DNA from: Zoogloeaceae bacterium
GTDB taxonomy: Bacteria; Pseudomonadota; Gammaproteobacteria; Burkholderiales; Rhodocyclaceae
Reading direction: 5' to 3'
DNA length: 64,000 bases
Assembly (NCBI GenBank): GCA_024235675.1
Contig: JACKLZ010000001.1
Coordinates: forward strand, 620,001-684,000
The notes below the pieces were generated by a model. That model was not told the origin of the DNA and ran no database searches. It saw nothing but the letters and a program-made list of their open reading frames with translations. Within the stretch, counting starts at the first letter, position 1; each line of letters opens with the position of its first letter. Both the position numbers and the translations under genes were made by a program. Below are positions 52,890 through 61,747 of the stretch, in pieces.

Positions 52890-52943
52890 GCAACTTTCAC
52901 CTGTTGCTCATTGCAGCTGACGTCTAAGCAACTGCAGTAAAAC

Positions 52944-53020
52944 TGGCGGAGTGGACGGGACTCGAACCCGCGACCCCCGGCGTGACAGGCCGGTATTCTA
53001 ACCAACTGAACTACCACTCC
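52944..53020 (-). tRNA. tRNA-Asp(GTC), copy 1
   Basis: 77 bases, identical in sequence to the copy at 52532 as far as I can read, with encoded CCA. Confidence 0.97.
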
Positions 53021-53097
53021 ACACCTTTCGGTGTTCTGGCCGGTGCCACCGACCAAATCAAAGGCTGCCAAACTTCTCTGGCAGCCTTTATGCAACT

Positions 53098-53173
53098 TGG
53101 CGTCCCTACGGGGATTCGAACCCCGGTCGCCGCCGTGAAAGGGCGGTGTCCTAGGCCTCTAGACGATAGGGAC
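53098..53173 (-). tRNA. tRNA-Glu(TTC), copy 1
   Basis: 76 bases, same sequence as the copy at 52686, anticodon TTC, CCA encoded. Confidence 0.97.
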
Positions 53174-53181
53174 CTGTTCTT

Positions 53182-53257
<76 letters not shown>

Positions 53258-53269
53258 GAAAGAGCGCGC

Positions 53270-53298
53270 ATTATAGGTGGCCGTTTAAAAGCTGTAAA
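53270..53298 (-). promoter_or_regulatory. Strong tRNA cluster promoter with GC-rich discriminator
   Basis: TTTACA (53298-53293), 17 bases, then TATAAT (53275-53270), followed by GCGCGC. A GC-rich discriminator after a consensus -10 is the known mark of stable-RNA promoters under stringent (ppGpp) control. Confidence 0.82.
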
Positions 53299-53317
53299 CC
53301 CCTTTTTGACGCGACTT

Positions 53318-54748
53318 TCAGAAGTCTGTCGAATCCGGCAACACCTTGCCCGGGTTCATCAAGCCGCGCGGATCAATCGCATCTTTGATACGACGCATCA
53401 AAGCCAATTCCACGGACGACTTGTAGCGCACCATCTCTTCGCGCTTGAGTTGACCGATACCGTGCTCGGCGGATATCGAGCCATCAAAGCCGGCAACAAT
53501 GTCATGCACACAACGATTCACCGCTTCGGTTTGCGCAATCAAGGCGGCATTCTGTGCGGCATCGACTGACGACAGGTTGTAGTGCAGATTTCCGTCGCCC
53601 ATATGGCCAAAAGCCACAATACGCGCGGTCGGAAAATCGGCTGCCAACGCCTGCTCAGCCGCGTCGAGAAACGCCGGAATCGCACTGATGGGCAATGACA
53701 CATCGTGCTTGATGCTCAGTCCCTCGATGCGCTGCGCTTCGGAAATATTTTCCCGGAGCGCCCACAGGGCCTCGCATTGGGCACCCGACGCGGCAATCGC
53801 CGCATCGCTCACCCAATCCGCCTCAAAGGCATCGGCGGCAAGCGCCTCCAGGGCCTCATCAAGCCGGGTATCCGCAGCGACGTCGGAGACTTCAAGCAAG
53901 ACCGACCAAGGCGGATTCTGCGCCAGCGGCAAGCGCGCGCCCGGAATGAAGCGCAAAACGACATCAAGTGCGTTCTGGCTGATCAATTCGAACGCCGATA
54001 CGCGCTCGCCAAGACGGTCTCGTGCTGAGGCCAGGAGCGACAGGGCTGCCGCGGGGTCGGCCACGGCCAGCCAGGCGACGGCACGCTGCTTCGGGCGCGG
54101 CATCAAGCGCAAGGTGGCGGCTGTAATCACGCCCAGCGTACCCTCTGCGCCGATAAACAGTTGCTTGAGGTCGTATCCGGTATTGTCTTTGAGCAGTGAG
54201 CGCAAACCGTTCCAGACGGTGCCATCCGGCAGCACAAGCTCCAGACCAAGCACTTGCTGACGAGTGTTTCCATAACGAACGACATGCACGCCGCCAGCAT
54301 TGGTGGCAATGTTTCCACCGATCTGGCAGCTGCCTTCGGACGCAAGGGACAATGGGAACAGGCGATCTACGCCCTCCGCCGCCGCCTGAATCTGCGCCAG
54401 CGTGCAACCGGCCTCGACCAGCATCGTATTGTCGACCGGATCAATGGCGCGAATCGCCTTCAACCGATCCAGCGCAAGGACAATGACGTCGTCGCCTTCG
54501 CGCGGGGTTGCGCCGCCACACAAGCCGGTGTTTCCGCCCTGAGGGACCACGCCGACACCAAGCTCATGGCAAAGGCGCACCACTTCGGCGACCTGCATCG
54601 TACCCGCGGGACGCACCACGGCATGTGCGGTGCCATGATAGCGCCCGCGCCAGTCCGTCATGTAGGGCGACTGATCGTCGGCGTTGGTGAGCACATGGGA
54701 TTGGCCGACGCATTCAGCAAGTCGTGCCAGCAAGGCTTCATGCATCAT
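53318..54748 (-). CDS. FAD-linked 2-hydroxyacid dehydrogenase (D-lactate / D-2-hydroxyglutarate type)
   Basis: 476-residue flavoprotein of the GlcD/D2HGDH family with an N-terminal PCMH FAD-binding domain: VVPQGGNTGLCGGATP, SEGSCQIGGNIATNAGG and FIGAEGTLGVITAATL. The C-terminal FAD-oxidase domain ends with FGHMGDGNLHYNLS (metal/substrate His) and SAEHGIGQLKREEM. The substrate cannot be fixed from sequence; D-2-hydroxyglutarate and D-lactate are the main candidates. A strong AAGGAGG site precedes two adjacent ATGs. It overlaps the patatin-like gene by 11 bases. Confidence 0.87.
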   Translation of the reverse strand: MMHEALLARLAECVGQSHVLTNADDQSPYMTDWRGRYHGTAHAVVRPAGTMQVAEVVRLCHELGVGVVPQGGNTGLCGGATPREGDDVIVLALDRLKAIRAIDPVDNTMLVEAGCTLAQIQAAAEGVDRLFPLSLASEGSCQIGGNIATNAGGVHVVRYGNTRQQVLGLELVLPDGTVWNGLRSLLKDNTGYDLKQLFIGAEGTLGVITAATLRLMPRPKQRAVAWLAVADPAAALSLLASARDRLGERVSAFELISQNALDVVLRFIPGARLPLAQNPPWSVLLEVSDVAADTRLDEALEALAADAFEADWVSDAAIAASGAQCEALWALRENISEAQRIEGLSIKHDVSLPISAIPAFLDAAEQALAADFPTARIVAFGHMGDGNLHYNLSSVDAAQNAALIAQTEAVNRCVHDIVAGFDGSISAEHGIGQLKREEMVRYKSSVELALMRRIKDAIDPRGLMNPGKVLPDSTDF

Positions 54749-55682
54749 GTCCGCCTCCTTCGTGGCCCAAGGCGTATCGGATCGCCGGCATCATCCGTGC
54801 GACAGCCGCTTCACCTTCGGCAATGGTTTCCTTGGCGCGATGGTAGTCCATCGGCCCCACCTGCCCCACGCGCGGCGCAATCAGAACGTCAGCCGGCTCT
54901 CCGGCCAAACGGCTACGCGCAATTCTCACCTGCATGATGTTGATGCTGGTGTTGAGCACATCGAGCATGGACAACTCGTCGTCATCGTCTGCGTTGCCGT
55001 TCAGACCAAACCGGTCGAGCAGACGCTCGGCCCAGCTTCGTTCGGCGTTGGGTTCAACAACGGGCTTTTTCCCGTGCGGAAGGCGTCGCTTGGCCCGGCC
55101 GACGATGTCAGAGCCCAGATCCACGGCGATCACGATATCGGCGCCCATGGCGCGACACAGTGACACCGGAACAGGATTGACCAATCCGCCATCGACCAGC
55201 ACGCGGTCTTTCTCGACGACAGGAGTAAACAGACCGGGCAAGGCGATTGAGGCACGTACGGCACGCGCCACACTGCCATCCTTCAACCAGATTTCCCGCC
55301 CCGTCTGCAGCTCGGTCGCAACGCACGCGAAAGGCATCTGCAACTCGTCGAAATCAAGTGTCGCGATCTCACGCTCGAAATAGTCGATGAGCCGATCGCC
55401 CTTGATCAAACCGCCCTTGAGGCTGACATCAAGGAGTGACACCACTGACTGCCATGTCAGTCGTTCAACCCAGACGGCCAGTTTCTCGAACTCGCCGGTG
55501 GCCTCCGCAGCGCCGACAAAAGCACCGATGGAGCAACCACTGATAATGTCAGGGTGAATCCCTTCGCGCTTGAGCGCGCGAATCACACCAATATGCGCCC
55601 AGCCCCGGGCCGCACCACTGCCGAGCGCCAACCCCAACCGGGGGCCGTCGCTCAAGCCTTGGTGTTGTTCCAAATCATGCAT
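54738..55682 (-). CDS. Patatin-like phospholipase (RssA family)
   Basis: 314 residues. The patatin fold has the oxyanion loop GSGAARGWAHIGV, the nucleophile motif GCSIG (GXSXG) and the catalytic Asp in DGGLVNPVPV, forming a Ser-Asp dyad. It therefore probably hydrolyses lipid acyl esters in the cytoplasm or at the membrane. An acidic insert (NADDDDELSM) lies in the C-terminal half. It follows rimO by 39 bases and overlaps the next gene. In a PHA-making organism a depolymerase-like role is conceivable but unsupported. Confidence 0.87.
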   Translation of the reverse strand: MHDLEQHQGLSDGPRLGLALGSGAARGWAHIGVIRALKREGIHPDIISGCSIGAFVGAAEATGEFEKLAVWVERLTWQSVVSLLDVSLKGGLIKGDRLIDYFEREIATLDFDELQMPFACVATELQTGREIWLKDGSVARAVRASIALPGLFTPVVEKDRVLVDGGLVNPVPVSLCRAMGADIVIAVDLGSDIVGRAKRRLPHGKKPVVEPNAERSWAERLLDRFGLNGNADDDDELSMLDVLNTSINIMQVRIARSRLAGEPADVLIAPRVGQVGPMDYHRAKETIAEGEAAVARMMPAIRYALGHEGGGHDA

Positions 55683-55721
55683 GGCGAGCCCTTTTTGAAT
55701 CCATGGCGACGCCGGCGGGAT

Positions 55722-57059
55722 TTAGCTGCGAGCGTCGTCCTGCAACAGATCGGCGTAGAGATCGTGAACATCACAATCCGTAATGCGCACCTGGACGAAA
55801 TCACCAACCTCCAGATGGTCGGCACCCGGAATGTAAACCAAACCATCGATATCGGGCGCATCGCCAGGAGATCGTGCCACGGCACCGTCCTCGTCAACAT
55901 CATCGACCAGAACCGTCATTTCGCGGCCGATCTTGGCTTCAAGACGCTGCGTACTGATGTCTTCCTGGAAAGCCATCAGGCGCGCACGACGAGATTCGCG
56001 AACAGCCTCCGGCACCGGATCACCCAACGCGTTTGCAGCAGCACCTTCAACCGGGGAATAGGCAAAAGCCCCCACCCGATCCAGCTCGGCCATTTCGAGG
56101 AAGCGAAGCAACTCTTCGAAATCGGCCTCGGTCTCGCCAGGAAAGCCGGTAATGAAGGTTGAGCGGATCGTCAGATCCGGACAGATACTGCGCCACTTGC
56201 GAACACGCTCCAGCACGTTTTCGGCGCTGGCCGGGCGGCGCATGGCCTTCAGAATCTTGGCGCTGGCATGCTGAAATGGCACGTCGAGATACGGCAGGAT
56301 CTTGCCCTCCGCCATCAACGGAATCAGATCATCGACACTCGGGTAGGGATAAACATAGTGCATCCGCACCCAGATGCCGAGCTCACCCAAGGCGTTGGCG
56401 AGTTCCAGCAGACGCGTCTTGACCGGACGACCGCCCCAGAAGCCGGTGCGATATTTCACATCGACGCCGTAGGCACTGGTGTCTTGTGAAATCACCAGCA
56501 ATTCCTTGACGCCGGATTCGGCCAGCTTCTCGGCTTCGCGCAACACGTCGCCAATCGGACGGCTGACAAGGTCACCGCGCATCGACGGGATGATGCAGAA
56601 GGTGCACCGGTGGTTGCAGCCTTCGGAAATTTTCAGATAAGCGTAGTGCCTCGGCGTGAGCCGGATGCCCTGCGGCGGGACGAGATCCACAAACGGATCG
56701 TGCGGCTTCGGCACGTGCGCATGCACTGCCTGCATCACTTCATCCGTTGCATGGGGTCCGCTCACCGCCAAAACCTGAGGGTGCGCGTCCAGAATCACAT
56801 CGGCCTTGGCGCCCAGACAACCCGTCACGATGACACGACCGTTTTCGGCCAGCGCCTCGCCAATCGCGTCGAGCGACTCGGCGACAGCGGCATCGATGAA
56901 TCCGCAGGTATTGACCACGACGAGCTGAGCATCGTCGTAAGTCCCTGAGATATCGTATCCCTCAGCCCGCAACCGGGTCAGGATGTGTTCGGAATCGACG
57001 GTCGCCTTCGGGCACCCGAGAGAAACAAAGCCCACTTTGGGGGCTGCGGAGTGACTCAT
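55722..57059 (-). CDS. rimO: Ribosomal protein S12 methylthiotransferase RimO
   Basis: Radical-SAM enzyme adding a methylthio group to Asp of ribosomal protein S12. The 445 residues contain an N-terminal UPF0004 domain with its own Cys ligands (VSLGCPKATVDSE, VVNTCGFIDAA, VTGCLGAKAD). The radical-SAM motif is CNHRCTFC (CxxxCxxC), and a C-terminal TRAM domain is present. It contains two Fe-S clusters, so it is a probable client of the ISC system upstream. It lies 37 bases after phaR. Confidence 0.97.
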   Translation of the reverse strand: MSHSAAPKVGFVSLGCPKATVDSEHILTRLRAEGYDISGTYDDAQLVVVNTCGFIDAAVAESLDAIGEALAENGRVIVTGCLGAKADVILDAHPQVLAVSGPHATDEVMQAVHAHVPKPHDPFVDLVPPQGIRLTPRHYAYLKISEGCNHRCTFCIIPSMRGDLVSRPIGDVLREAEKLAESGVKELLVISQDTSAYGVDVKYRTGFWGGRPVKTRLLELANALGELGIWVRMHYVYPYPSVDDLIPLMAEGKILPYLDVPFQHASAKILKAMRRPASAENVLERVRKWRSICPDLTIRSTFITGFPGETEADFEELLRFLEMAELDRVGAFAYSPVEGAAANALGDPVPEAVRESRRARLMAFQEDISTQRLEAKIGREMTVLVDDVDEDGAVARSPGDAPDIDGLVYIPGADHLEVGDFVQVRITDCDVHDLYADLLQDDARS

Positions 57060-57096
57060 CAGAACTCACTCCGAACAACACAATTCAAGCGCAGAT

Positions 57097-57699
57097 TCAC
57101 TTCTTGTTGCTACTCGTTTTGCGCGGATCCACGGCAACGTCATGGTTCGACTCTTGTGGATTCTGCGAATAGTTGGGGAACTGAAAACCAGAGAACAGAT
57201 TGCGCGTCTGGCTTTCCACTTGTTCTTGCATCTGGGTGAGCATTTTTTTGCTCTGTTCCATGTACGCACCCATCATGCTTTGCATCGCCGGGCCCTGGAA
57301 ATTGAGGAACTGTGCCCACAAATCCTGGCTGATCGGGCTGTTCTCGCCATAGATCGAGCGCGCCTGATCCTGCAGCTTGAGCTGCATGTCGGTAAAAGCC
57401 TTGATGTTGTTTTCCAGATACTTACCCATCATCCCCTGCATGGCGTTGCCATAAAAACGGATCATGTGCGACAGCAAATCACTGGTAAACATCGGCGCAC
57501 CGCCCGCTTCTTCTTCAAGAATGATCTGAAGCAGAATGCCCCGCGTCAGGTCGTCACCGGTCTTGGCATCGAGGACTTTGAACTCATCGTTGGCCAACAC
57601 CAGATCTTTGACGTCTGACAACGTAATGTAGGAACTGGTACGTGTGTCGTACAAACGACGGTTCGGGTATTTTTTGATCAATCGCAGTTGGTCAGGCAT
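57097..57699 (-). CDS. phaR: Polyhydroxyalkanoate synthesis regulator PhaR
   Basis: DNA- and PHA-binding repressor that derepresses phasin and other PHA genes when granules form. The 200 residues open with the conserved PHB/PHA accumulation domain: RLIKKYPNRRLYDTRTSSYI, then LSDVKDLV and DLTRGILLQIILEEE. The C-terminal half is Gln/Met-rich, consistent with granule binding. A GGAGA ribosome binding site precedes the ATG. A TATAAT box lies at 57750-57745, with a weak -35. No phasin gene is in the window. Confidence 0.95.
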   Translation of the reverse strand: MPDQLRLIKKYPNRRLYDTRTSSYITLSDVKDLVLANDEFKVLDAKTGDDLTRGILLQIILEEEAGGAPMFTSDLLSHMIRFYGNAMQGMMGKYLENNIKAFTDMQLKLQDQARSIYGENSPISQDLWAQFLNFQGPAMQSMMGAYMEQSKKMLTQMQEQVESQTRNLFSGFQFPNYSQNPQESNHDVAVDPRKTSSNKK

Positions 57700-57744
57700 T
57701 GCATTCGTCTCCACGCGGCGGGTAGTTTGCCCACTCTCACGAGA

Positions 57745-57750
57745 ATTATA
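57745..57750 (-). promoter_or_regulatory. -10 element of the phaR promoter
   Basis: A perfect TATAAT on the minus strand lies 46 bases upstream of phaR and just after the phaB1 terminator. The -35 region overlaps the T-run of that terminator and is weak. Confidence 0.5.
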
Positions 57751-57763
57751 CCGCGGTGCGCAA

Positions 57764-57790
57764 AGAAAAACCCCGCCATAGGGCGGGGTT
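57764..57790 (-). terminator. Intrinsic terminator of the first phaB gene
   Basis: A 9-base stem AACCCCGCC/GGCGGGGTT (57769-57790, loop ATAG) is followed on the minus strand by TTTCTTT after the stem, giving five consecutive T including the stem end. Confidence 0.9.
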
Positions 57791-57820
57791 TCGTGTGACC
57801 GGTTTCGCAACGCGGCACGA

Positions 57821-58561
57821 TTACGACATGTGCAGACCGCCATTGATGTTCACAGTCGAACCCGTGATGTAGCCAGCCATCTCGGATGCGAGGTAAGCGC
57901 ACAGACCGCCGATTTCTTCCGGCTTGCCCAGACGCTTCATCGGCACCGTGTCGGTAATTGCCTGACGTACATCGTCACGGATCGCCATGACCATGTCGGT
58001 TGCAATGTAGCCCGGGGCGATGGCGTTAACCGTCACACCCTTGGTGGCGAGTTCCTGAGCCAGTGCCTTGGTAAAGCCAAGCACGCCGGCCTTGGCCGTC
58101 GAGTAGTTGGTTTGACCCGCCTGCCCCTTGACACCATTGACTGACGAAATATTGATGATGCGACCCCAGCCACGCTCAGCCATTTTCGGCGAGATGTGAT
58201 GCGTCACATTGAACAGGCTGTTCAGGTTGGTGTTGATGACCGCCTGCCACTGGCCGGTTTCCATCTTGGGGAAGAACTTGTCACGCGTGATGCCGGCGTT
58301 GTTCACCAGCACATCAACGGCGCCAATATCGCTCTCGATCTTGTCGACCATCACTTTGCAAGAGTCGTAATCGGAGACATCACCCTCGGCCACCAGGAAC
58401 TCAAAGCCCTGAGCTTTCTGGCCATCAAGCCATGCATCTTTTTCCGCATAACCTGGCAGACAATTTGCCACCACGGTCATGCCTTCTTTGGCAAAAGCTT
58501 GGCAGATCGCCGTTCCGAGCCCACCCATTGCACCGGTAACCAATGCGACTTTCTTGGTCAT
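57821..58561 (-). CDS. phaB: Acetoacetyl-CoA reductase PhaB (copy 1)
   Basis: NADPH-dependent short-chain dehydrogenase reducing acetoacetyl-CoA to (R)-3-hydroxybutyryl-CoA for PHA synthesis. The 246 residues include the cofactor loop VTGAMGGLGTAI, NNAGITRDKFF and the catalytic Ser/Tyr/Lys in INISSVNGVKGQAGQTNYSTAK. The C-terminus is TGSTVNINGGLHMS. An AGGGG site precedes the ATG at 58561; a TTG two codons earlier is less likely. It has its own -10 box (TATAAT at 58666-58661) and terminator, so it is transcribed separately from phaC. Confidence 0.95.
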   Translation of the reverse strand: MTKKVALVTGAMGGLGTAICQAFAKEGMTVVANCLPGYAEKDAWLDGQKAQGFEFLVAEGDVSDYDSCKVMVDKIESDIGAVDVLVNNAGITRDKFFPKMETGQWQAVINTNLNSLFNVTHHISPKMAERGWGRIINISSVNGVKGQAGQTNYSTAKAGVLGFTKALAQELATKGVTVNAIAPGYIATDMVMAIRDDVRQAITDTVPMKRLGKPEEIGGLCAYLASEMAGYITGSTVNINGGLHMS

Positions 58562-58660
58562 AATCAACCCCTATTTATGTGTCTATGTCTTGGGCAAACG
58601 CACCGTTACCGCACGCAACCGCCTCAGTCGATTGCGCAATGCACGACATGCCTTGAGATG

Positions 58661-58666
58661 ATTATA
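58661..58666 (-). promoter_or_regulatory. -10 element of the first phaB promoter
   Basis: TATAAT on the minus strand, about 100 bases upstream of the phaB start. The long leader between it and the gene has no structure I can name. The -35 region is AT-rich but not consensus. Confidence 0.45.
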
Positions 58667-58706
58667 AGCACAAAACGGGAAAAAATATTGCGACGCACCA
58701 TAATTC

Positions 58707-58741
58707 CACAAAAAGAAGGCGCACCGAGGTGCGCCTTCTTT
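58707..58741 (-). terminator. Intrinsic terminator of the second phaB gene
   Basis: A 14-base perfect stem with a two-base loop (58712-58741, core GAAGGCGCACC) ends in five T on the minus strand. It separates the phaC-phaB transcript from the next phaB gene. Confidence 0.93.
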
Positions 58742-58760
58742 CACGGCTAACCAAAAATGG

Positions 58761-59501
58761 TTAGAACATGTGCTGTCCGCCGTTGATCGAAATATTGGCG
58801 CCAGTCACGAACGCTGCTTCCTCGGAAGACAGGTAAGCCACCAGGCCAGCGATCTCTTCCGGTTTGCCCAAACGGCTGACCGGAATCTGCGGAAGAATCT
58901 TGGAGTCAAGAATCTCCTGCGGAATCGCCATCACCATCTTGGTACCGATGTATCCCGGGGAGATCGTATTCACGGTCACACCGTTGCGAGCCACTTCAAG
59001 CGCCAAGGCCTTGGTAAAGCCGTGCATGCCGGCTTTTGCGGCCGCATAGTTGGTTTGACCAAAAGCGCCTTTCTGGCCGTTGACCGATGACACGTTGATC
59101 ACACGACCCCACTTGCGCTCAACCATGCCATCAATGACCTGCTTGGTCATGTTGAACACACTATCGAGGTTGGTGCTGATGACAGCATCCCAATCCGCTT
59201 TACCCATCTTCTTGAAGGTCATGTCGCGCGTGATACCTGCGTTATTGACCAACACGTCGATCGGACCGACTTCTGCCGTCACGCGAGCGACACATTCTTT
59301 GGCGGAGTCGAAATCAGCAACGTCGCACGGCACGGCGCGGAAGCCATAACCCATGCCATTCATCGACTGCAGCCAATCGGCCGCCTTCTCGTTGCCCGGC
59401 GAATGCGTGGTCACCACGCGATAGCCAAGTGCTGCAAGCTTGATGCAGACGGCCTCACCGAGACCACCCATACCACCTGTTACCAGTGCAATACGCGCCA
59501 T
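58761..59501 (-). CDS. phaB: Acetoacetyl-CoA reductase PhaB (copy 2, next to phaC)
   Basis: Second PhaB paralogue, 246 residues, clearly diverged from the neighbouring copy. Cofactor loop VTGGMGGLGEAV, NNAGITRDMTF, catalytic NVSSVNGQKGAFGQTNYAAAK and the C-terminus TGANISINGGQHMF match the family. A GGAGAG site sets the start. It lies 95 bases after phaC and is probably co-transcribed with it, so it is the likeliest main monomer supplier for that synthase. Confidence 0.95.
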   Translation of the reverse strand: MARIALVTGGMGGLGEAVCIKLAALGYRVVTTHSPGNEKAADWLQSMNGMGYGFRAVPCDVADFDSAKECVARVTAEVGPIDVLVNNAGITRDMTFKKMGKADWDAVISTNLDSVFNMTKQVIDGMVERKWGRVINVSSVNGQKGAFGQTNYAAAKAGMHGFTKALALEVARNGVTVNTISPGYIGTKMVMAIPQEILDSKILPQIPVSRLGKPEEIAGLVAYLSSEEAAFVTGANISINGGQHMF

Positions 59502-59544
59502 ATTTCTCTCCTCTCCCTTCATTATCCAGGGGCTTTTTGATGTC

Positions 59545-59573
59545 CCCGGCAGTGCCCCTCTACCCCTGCCGGG
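59545..59573 (-). promoter_or_regulatory. Hairpin between phaC and phaB
   Basis: An 8-base inverted repeat CCCGGCAG/CTGCCGGG with a 13-base loop and no T-run after it. It is more likely an mRNA stability or processing element, or partial attenuation between phaC and phaB, than a full terminator. Confidence 0.4.
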
Positions 59574-59596
59574 TGGAAATCGTACCAAGCCGGTTG

Positions 59597-61324
59597 TCAG
59601 GACTTTTCCTTCACGTAACGTCCTGGTGCCGGCTCGATCGTTTCGTACTTGGCACTGCCCAAGCGACCGCGTGCAGCAATCGACTTGCCTCCGCGCTTCT
59701 TGAGCCATTCGATCCAGTGCAACCACCAGCTGCCAGGCTGTTCTTGTGCGGCCTCCAGCCACTCTTCGGCGGCGGCCGACTGCGACTCACTCGTCCAGTA
59801 GCTGCGGCGATTCTTGCTCGCCGGGTTGATTGCACCTGCGATGTGTCCGCTGGCACCAAGAACAAAGGTCGTGTCGCCACCCAGAAGCTTGCGCACCAGA
59901 TAAGCGCTTTCCCACGGAACAATGTGATCTTCCCGTGCGGCGAGCAAATAGGCTGGCACATCGACCTTGCCCAGATCAACCTTGACACCAAGCATCTTGA
60001 GTCGGCCGGGCACCCGCAGGTTGTTTTCAAGGTACATGTTTCGCAGATACCACGCCAGGAACGGCCCCGGCAGGTTGGTACTGTCCGAGTTCCAGTAGAG
60101 CAGATCGAAGGCGGCCGGCTTGTCCCCTTTCAGGTAGTTGCCAACAACATACTGCCAAACCAGATCATTGGCGCGAAGCGCAGAAAAAACGTTTGCCAGT
60201 TCCTGGCCCGGCAGGAGCCCGCCCTTGCCGATGGTGGCTTCACGCGCAGCCACCGAAGTTTCGTCAATCAGGCAGCCCAGTTCGCCCGAATTGGCGAAAT
60301 CCAGCAAAGTCGTCATCAGCGTGAGGCTTTCGACCGGATCTTCGCCGCGGCCCTTTGCCACGGCCAGTGCCGAGGTCAGCAAGGTACCGCCAACGCAGAA
60401 GCCCAGCGCATTCGGCTTCTTGACGCCAGTAATCTCACGAACAACCTCAAGCGCAACCAGAGGCCCATGTTCCAGATAGTTGTCCCAGGTCGCCTTGGAA
60501 AGATCCTCTTTCGGGTTCTTCCAGGACACCAGAAACACGGTAAAGCCCTGCTCGACAACAAAACGCACCAGCGAATTGCTGGCTTGCAAGTCCATGATGT
60601 AGAACTTGTTGATGCACGGCGGCACGATCAACAAAGGCGTCGCTGCGACCTTGTCAGTCAGCGGCGAGTATTGAATCAGCTGCATGAATGCGTTTTCGAA
60701 GACCACCGCACCCGGCGTGGTCGCAAGGTTCTGCCCGACCTCGAACGCCCCGTCATCGGTCATCGAGATGCGACCCTTCTCCATGTCAGCCAGCAGATTC
60801 TGGATGCCCGTGGAGATGCTCTCGCCCTTGGTCTCAAGCGCCTTCTTGATGAACTCGGGGTTGGTCGCTGCGAAGTTGCTCGGCGCCAGCGCGTCGACAT
60901 ACTGCCGGGTCAGAAACTGCATCCGCGCCTTGGCGCGGCCGTCCGCCATGGGGAGGCTCTCGGCCACCTGGGTCAGATAGTTCGCATTCAAAAGATACGC
61001 CTGACGCAGGTAGTCATACATCGGGCTTTCTTGCCACGCCTCAGACGAGAAACGGCGATCACCGCGCTGTGCTGCGACTAGCGGCTCGGCGGTGCTCCCG
61101 GGCTGGCGCTGCAACATGTGCGACCACAGTTCGGCATGACGCTTGGCGAAATCCTGTTGCAATGCAGACAAAGCCTCGGTTTCGGGAACGGAAATCGCCC
61201 CACCCGTTTTCTGCATCGTCTCGCTGTGCTTGCCAACGACATCGAAGAACTGTTTTGCAAACTGCTCACCAAACTGGAACATCTCGGTCACGTTGGGGAA
61301 CGTGGGCGTCTTTCGATCGGTCAT
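59597..61324 (-). CDS. phaC: Class I polyhydroxyalkanoate synthase
   Basis: Polymerises (R)-3-hydroxyacyl-CoA into storage polyester on granules. The 575 residues have an N-terminal PhaC domain and an alpha/beta-hydrolase catalytic domain. The lipase-like box is GFCVGG with the nucleophile Cys310. The other triad residues are Asp466 (REDHIVPW) and His494 (ASGHIAGAINP). The conserved Trp-rich C-terminus (GSWWLHWIEWLKKR) is present. Its length fits class I, which needs no PhaE or PhaR subunit. It heads the pha region and diverges from a small membrane protein gene. Confidence 0.97.
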   Translation of the reverse strand: MTDRKTPTFPNVTEMFQFGEQFAKQFFDVVGKHSETMQKTGGAISVPETEALSALQQDFAKRHAELWSHMLQRQPGSTAEPLVAAQRGDRRFSSEAWQESPMYDYLRQAYLLNANYLTQVAESLPMADGRAKARMQFLTRQYVDALAPSNFAATNPEFIKKALETKGESISTGIQNLLADMEKGRISMTDDGAFEVGQNLATTPGAVVFENAFMQLIQYSPLTDKVAATPLLIVPPCINKFYIMDLQASNSLVRFVVEQGFTVFLVSWKNPKEDLSKATWDNYLEHGPLVALEVVREITGVKKPNALGFCVGGTLLTSALAVAKGRGEDPVESLTLMTTLLDFANSGELGCLIDETSVAAREATIGKGGLLPGQELANVFSALRANDLVWQYVVGNYLKGDKPAAFDLLYWNSDSTNLPGPFLAWYLRNMYLENNLRVPGRLKMLGVKVDLGKVDVPAYLLAAREDHIVPWESAYLVRKLLGGDTTFVLGASGHIAGAINPASKNRRSYWTSESQSAAAEEWLEAAQEQPGSWWLHWIEWLKKRGGKSIAARGRLGSAKYETIEPAPGRYVKEKS

Positions 61325-61391
61325 TCTTACTCCCTGGGGCCATTCGTTGCGCCGCTACAGTCGGTCGCACGAAGGACGTTACAATCTTGCG

Positions 61392-61613
61392 ATGTACATC
61401 ATCGCTATCGCCTGGCTTTATGTGGCCCTAATGGCAGCTATCTCCGACACTACCGTGGTCGGTGGCGTGCTGACCTTTGTGTTTATGGGCGCACTGCCAA
61501 TGAGCCTTTTCTTGTGGCTGTTCGGCACGCCGGCACGCCGTCGTAAACTACGCGAAAAAAGCGCCCACATCGACTCCGAAACACAGCAATACGAGTCCAG
61601 CGAGGATCAATAA
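61392..61613 (+). CDS. Small conserved-looking membrane protein, function unknown
   Basis: 73 residues: two hydrophobic segments (about 3-20 and 23-45, including LTFVFMGALPMSLFLWLF), then a positively charged turn (GTPARRRKLREK) and an acidic polar tail (QQYESSEDQ). By the positive-inside rule both ends are probably cytoplasmic. It diverges from phaC with 67 bases between. No strong ribosome binding site is seen. I do not recognise a named family, although small proteins of this layout next to phaC seem familiar in related bacteria. A minus-strand frame partly overlaps it and is less convincing. Confidence 0.6.
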   Translation: MYIIAIAWLYVALMAAISDTTVVGGVLTFVFMGALPMSLFLWLFGTPARRRKLREKSAHIDSETQQYESSEDQ

Positions 61614-61747
61614 TACCCTCGCCAAGCAATCGCGCAATCGCTCCGATGCATTCCGTGGCACTTCCCCGTCATTTCTGACACATGAAAACCGGGCGGCCGG
61701 CACGAGAATTGAGCGCATAGACTGGCTCACCTGTCACGGCACTCCCA

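Noticed and set aside
61548..61730. A 60-codon minus-strand frame with a hydrophobic C-terminus overlapping the small membrane protein gene
   Set aside because: It overlaps a more convincing frame on the plus strand, lacks a ribosome binding site, and its hydrophobic part is largely the complement of that gene's polar tail.
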